This document shows positions 1 through 8,909 of a stretch of 64,000 nt of DNA, in pieces. Source of the stretch: Clostridia bacterium (GTDB taxonomy: Bacteria; Bacillota; Clostridia; Oscillospirales; CAG-272); the NCBI GenBank assembly GCA_017456545.1, contig JAFTJE010000012.1:18222-82221 (forward strand). The letters are read 5' to 3'. Under the pieces are notes generated by a model. The model was not told the origin of the DNA. It saw only the letters and a program-made list of their open reading frames with translations, and ran no database searches. Position 1 is the first letter of the stretch. Each line of letters opens with the position of its first letter. The translations under genes and the position numbers were made by a program.

Positions 1-227
1 TACACCGTTTTATCGGTGTAAAAGAAAACACTGCCGTCCACACTCTCAAAATAGTATATCTCTCCCAAGGGAATAAAAAAGGTCTCTCCGTCTGTTTCTC
101 CTGCAAGGTTTTTTCCTATTACGCTGACGCAGGATATAATTTCCTGTATTTCACTGTTTAGCTCAGCACATTTTATAAGAACCTCGGGCTCTCTGTACGC
201 TTCATTTTTATCAATTGTTATCTTCAT
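1..227 (-). CDS. LytTR-type DNA-binding regulator (N-terminal part)
   Basis: The leftward reading frame starts at an ATG at 225-227 behind a GGGAGGGC Shine-Dalgarno and runs off the left edge, giving about 75 residues (MKITIDKNEAYREPEV...). The pattern of a short acidic N-terminus, then IPLGEIYYFESVDG and VFFYT, is that of LytTR domains, in which the I-Y-ES segment begins the DNA-binding beta sheet. With almost no sequence before the domain, it is most likely a stand-alone LytTR regulator, the kind often paired with a DUF3021 membrane protein; that partner would lie outside the window. Family assignment is by pattern recognition; targets are unknown. Confidence 0.7.
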   Translation of the reverse strand, partial: MKITIDKNEAYREPEVLIKCAELNSEIQEIISCVSVIGKNLAGETDGETFFIPLGEIYYFESVDGSVFFYTDKTV

Positions 228-275
228 TTCGCCCTCCCTGTTTACTTTTGTACTTTTAGTTTACTGCAATACAAA

Positions 276-298
276 ACCAAAATCAAGGGAATTTTGGT
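276..298. promoter_or_regulatory. inverted repeat between divergent genes
   Basis: ACCAAAAT (276-283) and ATTTTGGT (291-298) form an 8-bp perfect inverted repeat with a 7-bp spacer, about 50 bp upstream of the LytTR gene. A second pair, TTGCAT and ATGCAA, lies near 302-328. An operator role, for example autoregulation, is inferred from position only. Confidence 0.4.
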
Positions 299-358
299 AA
301 GTTGCATTTTTAAGACGGTAGGATGCAAAAATAACACATAATTTCCATAAAATAATTG

Positions 359-387
359 TTGACAAATCTAAAACTATGTGCTAATAT
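359..387 (+). promoter_or_regulatory. sigma-A promoter for the 75-aa protein
   Basis: TTGACA at 359-364, a 17-bp spacer and TAATAT at 382-387 give a near-consensus vegetative promoter about 40 bp before the start of the small gene at 429. Confidence 0.75.
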
Positions 388-428
388 ATACGCATAAAAA
401 TAGAATGAAGATAAGGAGGCACTAAGAA

Positions 429-656
429 ATGGTTAAGGTTATTTGCAAGAAGGAATACAACACAGAAACAGCTGAGCTTGTAAAGAAGGTAACAGTTGGT
501 GAATTCGGTGATCCCACAGGATACGAGGAAACACTTTATGTAACTGCTGACGGCTACTTCTTCCTTTACACAAACGGTGGTGAGGAGTCCCTTTACCCTG
601 TTGAGAGCATTAAGAGAATGTCCAAGAAAACAGCAGACGAATGGCTCGCAAAATAA
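429..656 (+). CDS. conserved-looking 75-aa protein of unknown function
   Basis: A 75-residue soluble, Lys/Glu-rich protein (MVKVICKKEYNTETAELV...). It has its own consensus promoter, an AAGGAGGC Shine-Dalgarno at 414-421 and a rho-independent terminator just downstream, so it is very probably a real monocistronic gene. No signal peptide, membrane segment or cysteine pair is visible beyond one Cys near the start. The family is not recognised. Confidence 0.75.
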   Translation: MVKVICKKEYNTETAELVKKVTVGEFGDPTGYEETLYVTADGYFFLYTNGGEESLYPVESIKRMSKKTADEWLAK

Positions 657-668
657 GTACATAAAAAT

Positions 669-704
669 GCCGATATGGAATCAAATCCACATCGGCTTTT
701 TATT
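669..704 (+). terminator. rho-independent terminator
   Basis: The stem GCCGATATGG / CCACATCGGC (one mismatch) is followed by TTTTTATTTTTATT. It ends the 75-aa gene and may also insulate the convergent mscL. Confidence 0.8.
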
Positions 705-705
705 T

Positions 706-1284
706 TTATTTCTTTAAGCTATCTCTGATTTCGGTAAGAAGACTTTGCTGGGTTTTGAAGTATTCTATCTTCGCTTCCTCACGGGCTTTTGTCTCTGCTG
801 CCTCGGCTTCTGCCTTAGCCTTAGCCTCTGCTTCAAGCCTTTGTGCCTCGGCTTTAGCCTCCTCCTCTGCCTTCTTTTTGGCTTCAACCTCATCACGGTT
901 AAGCTCCTCGTAGAGCCGTCTGCTTTCCTCTTCTACACGCTTTCTTAAATGGTTATATACCTTTATTATTATAAATACAACAAGGGCAGTAAGTAAGAAA
1001 TCTATTACAGCCTGCAATATAAGACCGTAGGTTATAGCCACCTCGCCCTGTATAACCTCACCCGAGGCATCTACTATTTCATCCTTAAGTACCCATTTCC
1101 ATTCCGATAGAGAAAGCCCCTGGAGAATGAGTCCTAAAAGAGGATTAATAAAGCTGCTTACAATCTGGGATACTATTTTATTAAACGCCGCACCTATTAC
1201 CACAGCAACAGCTAAATCCACTACATTGCCCTTAGCAATAAACTGTCGAAATTCGCCTGCCAGCTTTTTATTCTTGCTTGACAT
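706..1284 (-). CDS. mscL: large-conductance mechanosensitive channel MscL with long charged tail
   Basis: MscL is a homopentameric membrane channel that opens under high membrane tension to release solutes during hypo-osmotic shock. The N-terminal segment KGNVVDLAVAVVIGAAF (about residues 18-34) is the family hallmark of TM1. TM2 lies near residues 85-108, with a periplasmic loop between. The protein is 192 aa against about 120-150 for typical members. The extra length is a tail at about 115-180 made almost entirely of Ala, Glu, Lys and Arg, predicted as a long coiled coil. A GGAG-type Shine-Dalgarno precedes the ATG. The core assignment is secure; the role of the tail is not known. Confidence 0.93.
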   Translation of the reverse strand: MSSKNKKLAGEFRQFIAKGNVVDLAVAVVIGAAFNKIVSQIVSSFINPLLGLILQGLSLSEWKWVLKDEIVDASGEVIQGEVAITYGLILQAVIDFLLTALVVFIIIKVYNHLRKRVEEESRRLYEELNRDEVEAKKKAEEEAKAEAQRLEAEAKAKAEAEAAETKAREEAKIEYFKTQQSLLTEIRDSLKK

Positions 1285-1426
1285 ATTTTTCTCCTATCTC
1301 CCCCGTAAGGGCGTATTGAGAGCTTCTCTCCCTATTGGGCGTCAGCCATATCGAGCATCACCGTATCGGGCATCAGCCTGTTTATGTATCCAACGGACAC
1401 AACCCATTGAAGTCTTTGGATTCAAA

Positions 1427-2410
1427 TTAAAGCAGGGTTTTATAAAGCTCCTCTTTAGTTGCCTGAGTAAGATATGAGGGAGCAATATCGAGAACGGTTT
1501 TACAGCCACTCTGTCCCTCGGAATTAAGTCTGTATGCTGCCCTTGCATAGGCTACAAGAACTGAGGAGGTAAACTCGGGATTGGAATCCAGCTTCAGGCT
1601 GTATTCGATTATGTGGTTGTTTTCTCCGTTCAAGCCTGTCTTACCGCTTCTTATTACAAAGCCTCCGTGGGGAATACCACTGTGGTCACGGTCAAGCTCC
1701 TCCTTGGAGATAAAGTGAACGGTGGTATCATAGTCGGCAAAGTAATTCTTCATTTCCTTAATTTCTTTTTCTATCCTTGCCTTATCTGCACCCTCCTTGG
1801 CTACAACAAAGCATTCACGGATATGCTTTTCTCTGACGGTGAGATTGGGATTGGCTCCACTTCTTACAGCGTCAAGGGCACTGTCCACAGGAATAGTATA
1901 CTGCTTACCGTCAAGGACTCCCTCTACTCTGCGTATGGCGTCGGAGTGTCCCTGGGATACACCCTTACCCCAGAAGGTATAGTCCCTACCCTCGGGAAGA
2001 ATAGCAAGACCGTAGGCTCTCATAAGAGAGAACATACCCGGGTCCCAGCCGACGGAAATTATTGCTATTTTACCGCTTTCCTTAGCTGATGCATTTACAT
2101 TTTCAAAATGCTCGGGAATCCTTGCATGGGTGTCAAAGGAGTCTATTACATTAAAATGCTTTGCCATTTCCGGTGTCTGCACAGGAAGATCCGTTGCACT
2201 TCCTCCACAAAGAATCAAAACATCTATCTTATCCTTATAGCCTTCAATATCGTCAGCGTGGCAAACAGCCACACCCTGTGTACGGATTTTAACGCTTTCG
2301 GGACTTCTTCTTGTGAATACAGCCACAAGCTCCATATCATCATTCTGTCGGATGGCACTCTCAACACCTCTGCCGAGATTTCCATATCCGTATATACCAA
2401 CTCTTATCAT
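1427..2410 (-). CDS. ddh: meso-diaminopimelate D-dehydrogenase
   Basis: NADPH-dependent enzyme that converts tetrahydrodipicolinate, ammonia and NADPH directly to meso-diaminopimelate, the one-step branch of lysine and peptidoglycan precursor synthesis. It shows the N-terminal Rossmann motif GYGNLGRGV (residues 8-16), the AVFTRRSPE segment and the family-specific GWDPGMFSLMRAYG block near residue 145. At 327 aa it has the normal length. The start has a GGAGGA Shine-Dalgarno. A DAP-type peptidoglycan is implied. It stands alone with no lysine-pathway neighbours. Confidence 0.93.
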   Translation of the reverse strand: MIRVGIYGYGNLGRGVESAIRQNDDMELVAVFTRRSPESVKIRTQGVAVCHADDIEGYKDKIDVLILCGGSATDLPVQTPEMAKHFNVIDSFDTHARIPEHFENVNASAKESGKIAIISVGWDPGMFSLMRAYGLAILPEGRDYTFWGKGVSQGHSDAIRRVEGVLDGKQYTIPVDSALDAVRSGANPNLTVREKHIRECFVVAKEGADKARIEKEIKEMKNYFADYDTTVHFISKEELDRDHSGIPHGGFVIRSGKTGLNGENNHIIEYSLKLDSNPEFTSSVLVAYARAAYRLNSEGQSGCKTVLDIAPSYLTQATKEELYKTLL

Positions 2411-2488
2411 ATTATCCTCCGTCTTACGGAAATTTATTTATAACATAAAAATTATAGCATACTCTTTTTTTATATGCAATAATAAATT

Positions 2489-3037
2489 TTACTTTTTTGT
2501 ATAGTCGAAATTGTTTTTTATTTTCTTAATATGGCGAAACGCCTCTTTTTCTCCCTGCTCGGCAAGGATTCTCAGCCACTCCTCCAGCACATCTGCTGTG
2601 GCTCCGTTCATTTTCTTTCTTGCATTACCTCGTAGAAAATACTCCAGGGGGTGGCTGTTTTTATAGTTTTTTCCCTGGTATATCTTACTTGCAGCAACAC
2701 GGTCACAGAACATTTCCTTTAAGTATTTCATAGGCATTGGCACAGGCTCGTACATTTTGGTTACGGGATTTAAGTCCACCCAGTATTCAAAATGATGCTT
2801 GTTTCTGCCCTTATGGTGCATCCACGCACGGGAGTAGCCGAATATTTCTCTTTCCTTTTCGTTAGGGCTTCTTGTACCCTGATAATATTTTACACTTGGG
2901 ATAAGCTCCGTTGGAGACAGCTTTGATAAATCGTGGAATAGTCCCTGAAAGAAAATGCCTGCCCGTCTGCAATGCCTTATTACCTGTCTTCTATGCTTAC
3001 CTATTGTGTGTAAATGTCTGAATAGCTTGAATTTCAT
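2489..3037 (-). CDS. DUF5662 family protein
   Basis: A 182-aa soluble basic protein. It carries a histidine/aspartate pattern, FHDLSKLSPTE near residue 33 and WMHHKGRNKHHFEYW near residue 70, matching my memory of the DUF5662 family common in Clostridia. The spaced His and Asp residues could bind a metal as in HD-type hydrolases, but this is inference. It starts behind a GGAG Shine-Dalgarno and stands alone. Confidence 0.7.
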   Translation of the reverse strand: MKFKLFRHLHTIGKHRRQVIRHCRRAGIFFQGLFHDLSKLSPTELIPSVKYYQGTRSPNEKEREIFGYSRAWMHHKGRNKHHFEYWVDLNPVTKMYEPVPMPMKYLKEMFCDRVAASKIYQGKNYKNSHPLEYFLRGNARKKMNGATADVLEEWLRILAEQGEKEAFRHIKKIKNNFDYTKK

Positions 3038-3052
3038 TTTACGCCTTCTCCC

Positions 3053-3190
3053 TCGTTAGCCTCCCTCCTTGAGGGAGGGGGACCGTTTTACGGTGGAAGG
3101 AGTTACCTCTCCCACCCATTATATGTAACCTCTTTGCAGAAAATTATTTTACTCTTTATCCATTGTTAGCCTCCCCCCTTGAGGGAGCCA
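3053..3190. repeat. dispersed GC-rich short repeat fragments
   Basis: Two copies of TTAGCCTCCCnCCTTGAGGG occur near 3057-3080 and 3166-3187. The first sits in a larger imperfect palindrome with GACCGTTTTACGGT. They look like remnants of a short palindromic repeat family. No gene is seen between 3038 and 3386. Confidence 0.5.
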
Positions 3191-3225
3191 TACATTTACA
3201 TTAATTCTGCATTCTGAATTTTGAA

Positions 3226-3300
3226 TTCTGCATTCACTTTGATTCTGCATTCACTTTGATTCTGCATTCACTTTGATTCTGCATTCACTTTGATTCTGCA
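3226..3300. repeat. 17-bp tandem repeat, four units
   Basis: The unit TTCTGCATTCACTTTGA is repeated perfectly at 3226, 3243, 3260 and 3277, with a partial fifth unit. It belongs to the same TTCTGCATTC sequence family as the repeats near 4.2 kb and 51.3 kb. Confidence 0.85.
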
Positions 3301-3386
3301 TTTATTTTATCACTTTATTCCCACTCGGTCAAGTTTTATATTGCAATACGGTAAAAAAAGTGATAAAATATCCTTGAGGTGATATT

Positions 3387-4157
3387 ATGAATAATGAAAT
3401 TAAAATAATGTCCTTTAATTTAAGAATGGACACAGAATATGACGGTATCAACCGTTTCAGAAACAGAATTGACAGAGTTATGGAGGTAATTAATTCCGAG
3501 GACCCCGATATAATCGGCTTCCAGGAGGTTACCGACTATATGAGAACCGTAATGCGTGAAAGCCTTAAAAACTATACAGTTGTCGGCTGTGGAAGAAGCA
3601 GAGATTACCACGATGAGGCTATGCTCATTGCATTTAAGCACTCTGACTGTGAGCTTATTTCTCTTGATAATATATGGCTGTCAAAAACTCCCAAAATCCC
3701 CGGCACCAACTACGGCGGAGATAACAGTGGATGTCCGAGAATGTATACAATTGCCCGTTTGAAGCACAAAAACTGCCCTACGCCCTTTAATTTTATTAAC
3801 ACACACCTTGACCACCAGGGAGCAAACGCCCGTTACCTTGGGGCTATGCAGCTGGTACAGGCTATTTCCGAAAGGGATGAAAAATTTATTATGACGGGTG
3901 ATTTTAATGCTACACCCGACTCCCCCGAAATCAAGCTGATAACAGATGCTCTTGCATACCGTGGTGCTATTGACTGTACTGAGGGCTTTCCCCCAACCTT
4001 CCACGCCTTTGGCAAAATTCCCGAAAGCCAATGGGTAAAAATAGACTACATATTTACAGACGGTAAATGTATTAAGTCCTACCCCGTGCCCGATATTATG
4101 GAGGACGGAAAATACTACTCCGACCATAATGCAGTTGTTTCTATTATAGAATTATAA
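3387..4157 (+). CDS. endonuclease/exonuclease/phosphatase family protein
   Basis: A 256-aa EEP-fold metal-dependent phosphoesterase. The expected blocks occur in order: IMSFNLRMD at the N-terminus, IIGFQEV (metal-binding Glu near residue 46), FINTHLDHQG near 138, GDFNATPDSPE near 170 (Asp/Asn pair) and YYSDHNAVV at the C-terminus (Asp-His pair). No signal peptide is visible. EEP proteins range from DNA nucleases to lipid and sugar phosphatases. The short single-domain form without DNA-binding loops leaves the substrate undetermined. Confidence 0.85.
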   Translation: MNNEIKIMSFNLRMDTEYDGINRFRNRIDRVMEVINSEDPDIIGFQEVTDYMRTVMRESLKNYTVVGCGRSRDYHDEAMLIAFKHSDCELISLDNIWLSKTPKIPGTNYGGDNSGCPRMYTIARLKHKNCPTPFNFINTHLDHQGANARYLGAMQLVQAISERDEKFIMTGDFNATPDSPEIKLITDALAYRGAIDCTEGFPPTFHAFGKIPESQWVKIDYIFTDGKCIKSYPVPDIMEDGKYYSDHNAVVSIIEL

Positions 4158-4163
4158 TCAGTA

Positions 4164-4445
4164 AATGCAGAATCTATGTGAATGCAGAATGCAGAGTGCA
4201 GAATGCAGAATTGATTGATTTGATGTAATTGCAGATTGAATCGGTAACGACAACAGACAACTAATAAATGCAGAATGCAGAGTGCAGAATGCAGAATGCA
4301 GAATTGATTGATTTGATGTAATTGCAGATTGAATCGGTAACGACAACAGACAACTAATAAATGCAGAATGCAGAATGCAGAGTGCAGAATGCAGAATTGA
4401 TTGATTTGATGTAATTACAGATTGAATCGGTAACGGAAACAGACA
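4164..4445. repeat. about 88-bp tandem repeat, three units, with GCAGAAT core
   Basis: Three units start at about 4181, 4267 and 4360. Each has several copies of AATGCAGAATGCAGAGTGC followed by a constant block (TTGATTGATTTGATGTAATT, then GAATCGGTAACG and ACAACAGACAAC). The units differ by one extra 7-bp AATGCAG step or a few substitutions. An inverted relative lies at 51.3-51.47 kb. No coding gene is seen here. Confidence 0.85.
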
Positions 4446-4537
4446 GGTTCATAATAAAATGAGAATTTTATGACATAGGTGGAAAATTATCCTTACCTAT
4501 TCACCATTCCATTTTAGCTTTTTACTATAATATAAAA

Positions 4538-4571
4538 ACCGCCTTTGCTTAAAGCAAGGGCGGTATTTTTT
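4538..4571 (-). terminator. bidirectional terminator after pgsA
   Basis: A hairpin built on ACCGCC / GGGCGGT is flanked by T-rich tracts on both strands and lies immediately beyond the pgsA stop codon. Confidence 0.75.
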
Positions 4572-5173
4572 TATTCGTTGGGGTCGAGATACTTGGAATA
4601 GGTCTTATAGTAATCTATACCCGATGCTACAGTCATAAATGTCATAACTGCGATTGCTACATAGCTTATAATGTGGTAATCCTTAACACCGATAAGGGCG
4701 AAGAGGGCAGGCTCTATAAGGAGTGTGCAGATACATACGCACTGTGCCATTGTCTTACACTTACCGAAGAAGCTGGCAGCGATAACGCCTGCACCCGAGC
4801 CTGAGCATACAAGACGGATAGAGGTTACTGCAAGCTCACGGAAGAACACTATTGCACTTACCCAAATCATAATGGACTTAAGAGGCTCCTCTTCTATTTT
4901 TACGGTAATGGAAAGGAGGGAGGCAAATATCATAAACTTATCTGCCAGGGGGTCCATAAACTTACCGAAATTGGTTACAAGCTTATACTTTCTTGCAATC
5001 TTACCGTCTATAAAGTCGGTAGCGGCGGTAATTATAAATACGGCTGCTGATACGAAGCTTCTCACATAGAGATTGGGGATGTAAAGCACGCAAGCCACAA
5101 ATATAGGAACAAGGAGAACTCGAAGGATGGTCAGCTTGTTTGGTAAATTCATTTTCTTTTTGTTTTCTTTCAT
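4571..5173 (-). CDS. pgsA: CDP-diacylglycerol-glycerol-3-phosphate 3-phosphatidyltransferase
   Basis: Membrane enzyme that makes phosphatidylglycerol-phosphate from CDP-diacylglycerol and glycerol-3-phosphate, the committed step to phosphatidylglycerol and cardiolipin. The CDP-alcohol phosphotransferase signature is visible as DFIDGKIAR and GKFMDPLAD (about residues 55-81), and several hydrophobic helices follow. The N-terminus NLPNKLTILRVLLVP is typical of PgsA. Its ATG overlaps the rimO stop codon (ATGA), so the two genes are translationally coupled; rimO-pgsA pairing is common in Firmicutes. Confidence 0.93.
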   Translation of the reverse strand: MKENKKKMNLPNKLTILRVLLVPIFVACVLYIPNLYVRSFVSAAVFIITAATDFIDGKIARKYKLVTNFGKFMDPLADKFMIFASLLSITVKIEEEPLKSIMIWVSAIVFFRELAVTSIRLVCSGSGAGVIAASFFGKCKTMAQCVCICTLLIEPALFALIGVKDYHIISYVAIAVMTFMTVASGIDYYKTYSKYLDPNE

Positions 5174-6492
5174 ACTATTTCTCCTGTTAAATCATACTCG
5201 AGAGCATCCTTGATACGCACACGGACAAATGTACCCTCGGGTATTTTTATTTTTGATAAAAAGAATACATTTCCGTCAATTTCGGGTGCATTGTCTGCTG
5301 TTCTTCCGTAATAGGTTTCACTAACAGGGTCGTATCCCTCACAAAGAACCTGTACCTCTTTTCCTATTTTACTTTTTAATTGCCTGTCTGTTATGGAAAG
5401 CTGAGTTTTCATTATAGCCTCGTATCTTTCCTCCTTGATTTCCTCATCTATCTGGTCCTCAAAGTCATAGGCAGGAGTATTTTCCTCTCTGGAATATGTA
5501 AAAGCACCGAAATGCTCAAATTTTGCTTCCTTTACAAACTCACAAAGCTCGTCAAACTCAATTTCACTCTCTCCCGGGAAGCCTACAATGGCTGTGGAAC
5601 GGATTGAAATTCCCTTTACCCTCTTACGAAGAGTCTTTATTACATTACGGATAAGCTCCCCGTCTCCGTGACGGTTCATTTTCTTAAGTATCTTATCGGA
5701 AATGTGCTGTATGGGAAGGTCAATATATTTTACAAGCTTTTTATTTGTTTCAAACTCGCAAATAAGCTCCTCTGTCACCTTTTCGGGATAGCAGTAAAGG
5801 ACTCTTATCCAGGTTACATCCGTTTCCTCGGACAGGCGACGGATAAGCTTGTGTAAGCAATACTCACCGTAAAGGTCTATACCGTATGAGGTGGTATCCT
5901 GTCCTACTATTACAAGCTCCTTAACTCCTAAGGAAACTATCTCCTGTGCTTCCTTTACAAGGTCGTCTATGGGTCTTGAACGGAATCTGCCACGGAGCTT
6001 GGGAATTGCACAATAGGTACAGCAGTTATCACAGCCCTCGGAAATTTTAAGATAAGCCATAGAATCCCCTGTGGTTACAATTCTGTCTCCACCCAGCTCT
6101 ACCGTGTTTTTATCCTTAAATTCCTTAAATTTTTCACCCTTTGCAACAGCCCTTACAGCCTCTACAATACTGTGAACGCTACCAGTTCCGAGAAGAGCAT
6201 CAACCTCAGGCATTTCCTCCATTACCTCTTCTCTGTATTTTTCTGCCATACAGCCTGTAACAACTATTCCCTTAAGCTTGCCGTTTTCCTTAAGCCATGC
6301 AATATCGAGAATATTGTCAATGGATTCCTGCTTGGCATCCTGAATAAAGGCACAGGTGTTTATAACCACTATATCGGCATCCTCTGCGTCTGTTATTATA
6401 TATCCCTCTGATACAAGATGTCCGAGCATAACCTCTAAATCGAGCTGATTTTTAGGGCATCCGAGAGATACAAATCCTACTTTAATTGCCAT
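5170..6492 (-). CDS. rimO: ribosomal protein S12 methylthiotransferase RimO
   Basis: Radical-SAM enzyme that methylthiolates the conserved aspartate of ribosomal protein S12. The N-terminal MTTase domain has its three cysteines in SLGCPKN, INTCAFI and TGCMAEK. The radical-SAM CxxxCxxC is CDNCCTYC, and a C-terminal TRAM-like domain ends the protein. I chose the ATG at 6492 (440 aa) because it has an AAGGAG Shine-Dalgarno and gives the usual MAIKVGFVSLGCPKN start; an upstream in-frame extension lies inside recX. The start region overlaps the 3' end of recX by 11 nt. Confidence 0.94.
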   Translation of the reverse strand: MAIKVGFVSLGCPKNQLDLEVMLGHLVSEGYIITDAEDADIVVINTCAFIQDAKQESIDNILDIAWLKENGKLKGIVVTGCMAEKYREEVMEEMPEVDALLGTGSVHSIVEAVRAVAKGEKFKEFKDKNTVELGGDRIVTTGDSMAYLKISEGCDNCCTYCAIPKLRGRFRSRPIDDLVKEAQEIVSLGVKELVIVGQDTTSYGIDLYGEYCLHKLIRRLSEETDVTWIRVLYCYPEKVTEELICEFETNKKLVKYIDLPIQHISDKILKKMNRHGDGELIRNVIKTLRKRVKGISIRSTAIVGFPGESEIEFDELCEFVKEAKFEHFGAFTYSREENTPAYDFEDQIDEEIKEERYEAIMKTQLSITDRQLKSKIGKEVQVLCEGYDPVSETYYGRTADNAPEIDGNVFFLSKIKIPEGTFVRVRIKDALEYDLTGEIV

Positions 6493-7141
6493 TTTTTTCT
6501 CCTTCAGCGAATATGCGAATACCCGCCTTGATATCATTTATGCTATAACCGTAACGCATAAGAGAAGCCATCATTTTTCCCACATCCTCTTTTTCCTTGG
6601 GGAGGGGATTGTACTTTTGTGAAATAATATAGGCACAGCTTGCCCCGAAGTCCACATCCTTAAGGGCAGATTTAAGAAATTCCATAACCTCGTCCCTCTT
6701 AAAGCCCTTAACTATAAACTCCTCGGCAATCTTCATCTGTCCGTACTTTTTGCGTAAACAGCTCTCAAGCAGAATACCCATCTGCTTCTTTTCATCTATA
6801 TATCCTCTGTGCTCCATATAAAGAGCTACATTTTCACAAAGCTCCCTTGCATATCCTCTCTGCATTAGCTTATTTACAAGAGTTTTCTTATTATTATCTC
6901 CGTATGAAAGAATTGTAAAGGCGTGACGGCGTGCGTTATCAAAGAGCATCTCTTCTCTTATCTTAAGAAAATGCTCATCATCGATTATCTCGCCCTCATC
7001 AATATCAAATCTCTCGTACTGATCGTTTGAAAGAAGCATCTCAAACTTAGTACCCATAGAAGATGAAATGTGTAAGGTGTAGCCTTGCTGGGATTTCTTT
7101 ATTTTTTCTACGGTGTAATAAATTTCATTTTTCATAATCAT
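6482..7141 (-). CDS. recX: regulatory protein RecX
   Basis: RecX modulates RecA filaments. The 219-aa protein shows the tandem three-helix repeats of the family (LSYGDNNKKTLVNKLMQRGY, then YIDEKKQM and KRDEVMEFL). The ATG at 7141 overlaps the recA TGA by one base (TGATG); an in-frame ATG at 7135 is an alternative. Immediate linkage to recA supports the call. Confidence 0.9.
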   Translation of the reverse strand: MIMKNEIYYTVEKIKKSQQGYTLHISSSMGTKFEMLLSNDQYERFDIDEGEIIDDEHFLKIREEMLFDNARRHAFTILSYGDNNKKTLVNKLMQRGYARELCENVALYMEHRGYIDEKKQMGILLESCLRKKYGQMKIAEEFIVKGFKRDEVMEFLKSALKDVDFGASCAYIISQKYNPLPKEKEDVGKMMASLMRYGYSINDIKAGIRIFAEGEKNGN

Positions 7142-8238
7142 CAATCCAAATTAAGTGCGTCTAAGTCAAAATCTCCTGAGTCGATATCAAAGCTATCACC
7201 CTCAGAAACCTCTCCGTTTTCTATCTTTTTCTTGATTTTTTCTTCAAGCTCCTTCATAAGCTCAGGGTTATCCTCAAAGAATTTTCTTGCATTATCCTTA
7301 CCCTGACCTATCTTTGCTCCGTCATATGAGAACCAGGAGCCACTCTTTTCCACGATATCGAGATTTACTGCCATATCAATAATCTCGGAGGACTTGGAAA
7401 TTCCCTTACCGTAAAGAATATCAAACTCCGCAATCTTAAAGGGAGGAGCAACCTTATTTTTTACTACCTTTACCTTAACTCTGTTTCCGTAGGAGTCGGA
7501 GCCTTGTTTAAGAGTTTCTGTCTTTCTTACATCGAGACGGACAGAGGCATAGAATTTAAGTGCCTTACCACCTGTTGTAGTCTCGGGGTTACCGTATGCA
7601 ACACCTATTTTATCTCTCAGCTGATTTATAAATATTACAATACAGTTGGTCTTTGATACTATTGCAGTAAGCTTTCTTAATGCCTGGGACATAAGCCTTG
7701 CCTGTACTCCCATATGGCTCTCACCCATCTCACCCTCTATCTCCTGTCTTGGAACAAGGGCTGCAACGGAGTCTATTACTACTATATCAACAGCACCGGA
7801 ATTTATAAGTGTTTCTGTAATTTCCAGTGCCTGCTCCCCGTCATCGGGCTGGGAGAGATACAAATCATCTATATTTACTCCTATTGCCTTTGCGTACACG
7901 GGGTCCAGAGCATGCTCTGCATCTATAAAGGCAGCTGTGCCTCCCAGCTTCTGAGCCTCTGCAACGGCGTGAAGAGCTACCGTTGTTTTACCTGAGGATT
8001 CAGGACCGTATATTTCTATGATTCTTCCCCTTGGCAAGCCACCAACACCCAGGGCAAGGTCAAGGTTAAGAGAGCCTGATGATACTACGCTTACCTTTGA
8101 TTTTTTCTGCTCTCCGAGTCTTACAATGGACTCCTCTCCGTTAGCCTTTCTTATCTGGGCAATTGCAGTCTCAAGGGCTTTTTTCTTGTCATTTACTGCT
8201 TCATTCTTTTCTGTAGCCTTTGTAGCCTTCTTCGCCAT
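7141..8238 (-). CDS. recA: recombinase RecA
   Basis: DNA strand-exchange ATPase of homologous recombination and SOS induction. Walker A is GPESSGKT (near residue 80). IDAEHALDP, the Walker [10 protein letters not shown] and the loop-2 region [17 protein letters not shown] are intact. The C-terminal tail is acidic ([18 protein letters not shown]), as in most RecA proteins. At 365 aa it has normal length. I see no Firmicutes-type LexA box in the 98 bp upstream. It is coupled to recX. Confidence 0.97.
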   Translation of the reverse strand: MAKKATKATEKNEAVNDKKKALETAIAQIRKANGEESIVRLGEQKKSKVSVVSSGSLNLDLALGVGGLPRGRIIEIYGPESSGKTTVALHAVAEAQKLGGTAAFIDAEHALDPVYAKAIGVNIDDLYLSQPDDGEQALEITETLINSGAVDIVVIDSVAALVPRQEIEGEMGESHMGVQARLMSQALRKLTAIVSKTNCIVIFINQLRDKIGVAYGNPETTTGGKALKFYASVRLDVRKTETLKQGSDSYGNRVKVKVVKNKVAPPFKIAEFDILYGKGISKSSEIIDMAVNLDIVEKSGSWFSYDGAKIGQGKDNARKFFEDNPELMKELEEKIKKKIENGEVSEGDSFDIDSGDFDLDALNLD

Positions 8239-8336
8239 TTATTTTCTCCTTAGCTTTATTTTTTCTTCGGGAGATAAACCCCACTACGGTATATATTAAT
8301 CAGTTGCAGTGGAGCTTTTACTCCTTTTTTAATTTT

Positions 8337-8909
8337 TCAGACAGTGGCAGAATCGAGTCTCCAGCCGTTGGACTCCTTACGGATTATTACCTCTACCTCT
8401 TCTCCCTCAGTGCTCATAACGGTGGCAATTATTCTTTTACTTCTGATGCTCTCTATTTTTATTGTGTCGTAATTATACTGTGTAATTTCTATAGCCTTAT
8501 AATCCTTATACACGGCAAGCAGTCCTGTGGAATCCTCTATATATCTGGATTTTGTAAGACCTCCCGTTCCACCGACGGAGGGATTAAGGTAATACTGTAT
8601 CAGGGAATTTGAATAAGACGCTGTAAATACCTCCTTTGTCCTTGCTGAAAGAATATCTACCGTCTTATACTTTTCGTTCAGGTCCACCTGTCTGTAAACC
8701 GACTGATAAACCATACTGTCATTATACTTAAGACCCTTACCGTAGTAAATTTCATTAAGCTCACAGGAGGATTTTACAAGCTCCTCTACTATAACAATTG
8801 CCTCCTCCTCCTCGGGCCGTGTGGTAAATTCTATAATAAGCATTACAGCACCGACAATAAGGGCTATGGCTAATATAATAAATATAATCCTCTTCTTATT
8901 CTTAATCAT
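8337..8909 (-). CDS. membrane-anchored protein of unknown function
   Basis: A 190-aa protein with a short basic N-terminus (MIKNKKR), one hydrophobic segment at about residues 8-29 and an extracellular domain of about 160 residues with mixed beta character. It begins inside the gyrA stop codon (TGATG) and so is co-translated with gyrA. No family is recognised. A role tied to gyrase is not implied by the sequence. Confidence 0.75.
   Translation of the reverse strand: MIKNKKRIIFIILAIALIVGAVMLIIEFTTRPEEEEAIVIVEELVKSSCELNEIYYGKGLKYNDSMVYQSVYRQVDLNEKYKTVDILSARTKEVFTASYSNSLIQYYLNPSVGGTGGLTKSRYIEDSTGLLAVYKDYKAIEITQYNYDTIKIESIRSKRIIATVMSTEGEEVEVIIRKESNGWRLDSATV

Noticed and set aside
1331-1377. Three imperfect 15-16 bp repeats upstream of mscL
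   Set aside because: They are short and divergent; no function or wider family could be supported.
3226-3300. CRISPR-like regular repeat
   Set aside because: The 17-bp units are directly tandem without spacers and no cas genes are present.
5170-6537. Longer RimO starting at 6537
   Set aside because: The extra 15 residues lie in recX, are unlike the family and have no Shine-Dalgarno.
8239-8336. LexA box before recA
   Set aside because: No GAAC-4-GTTC-type palindrome was found in the recA upstream region.
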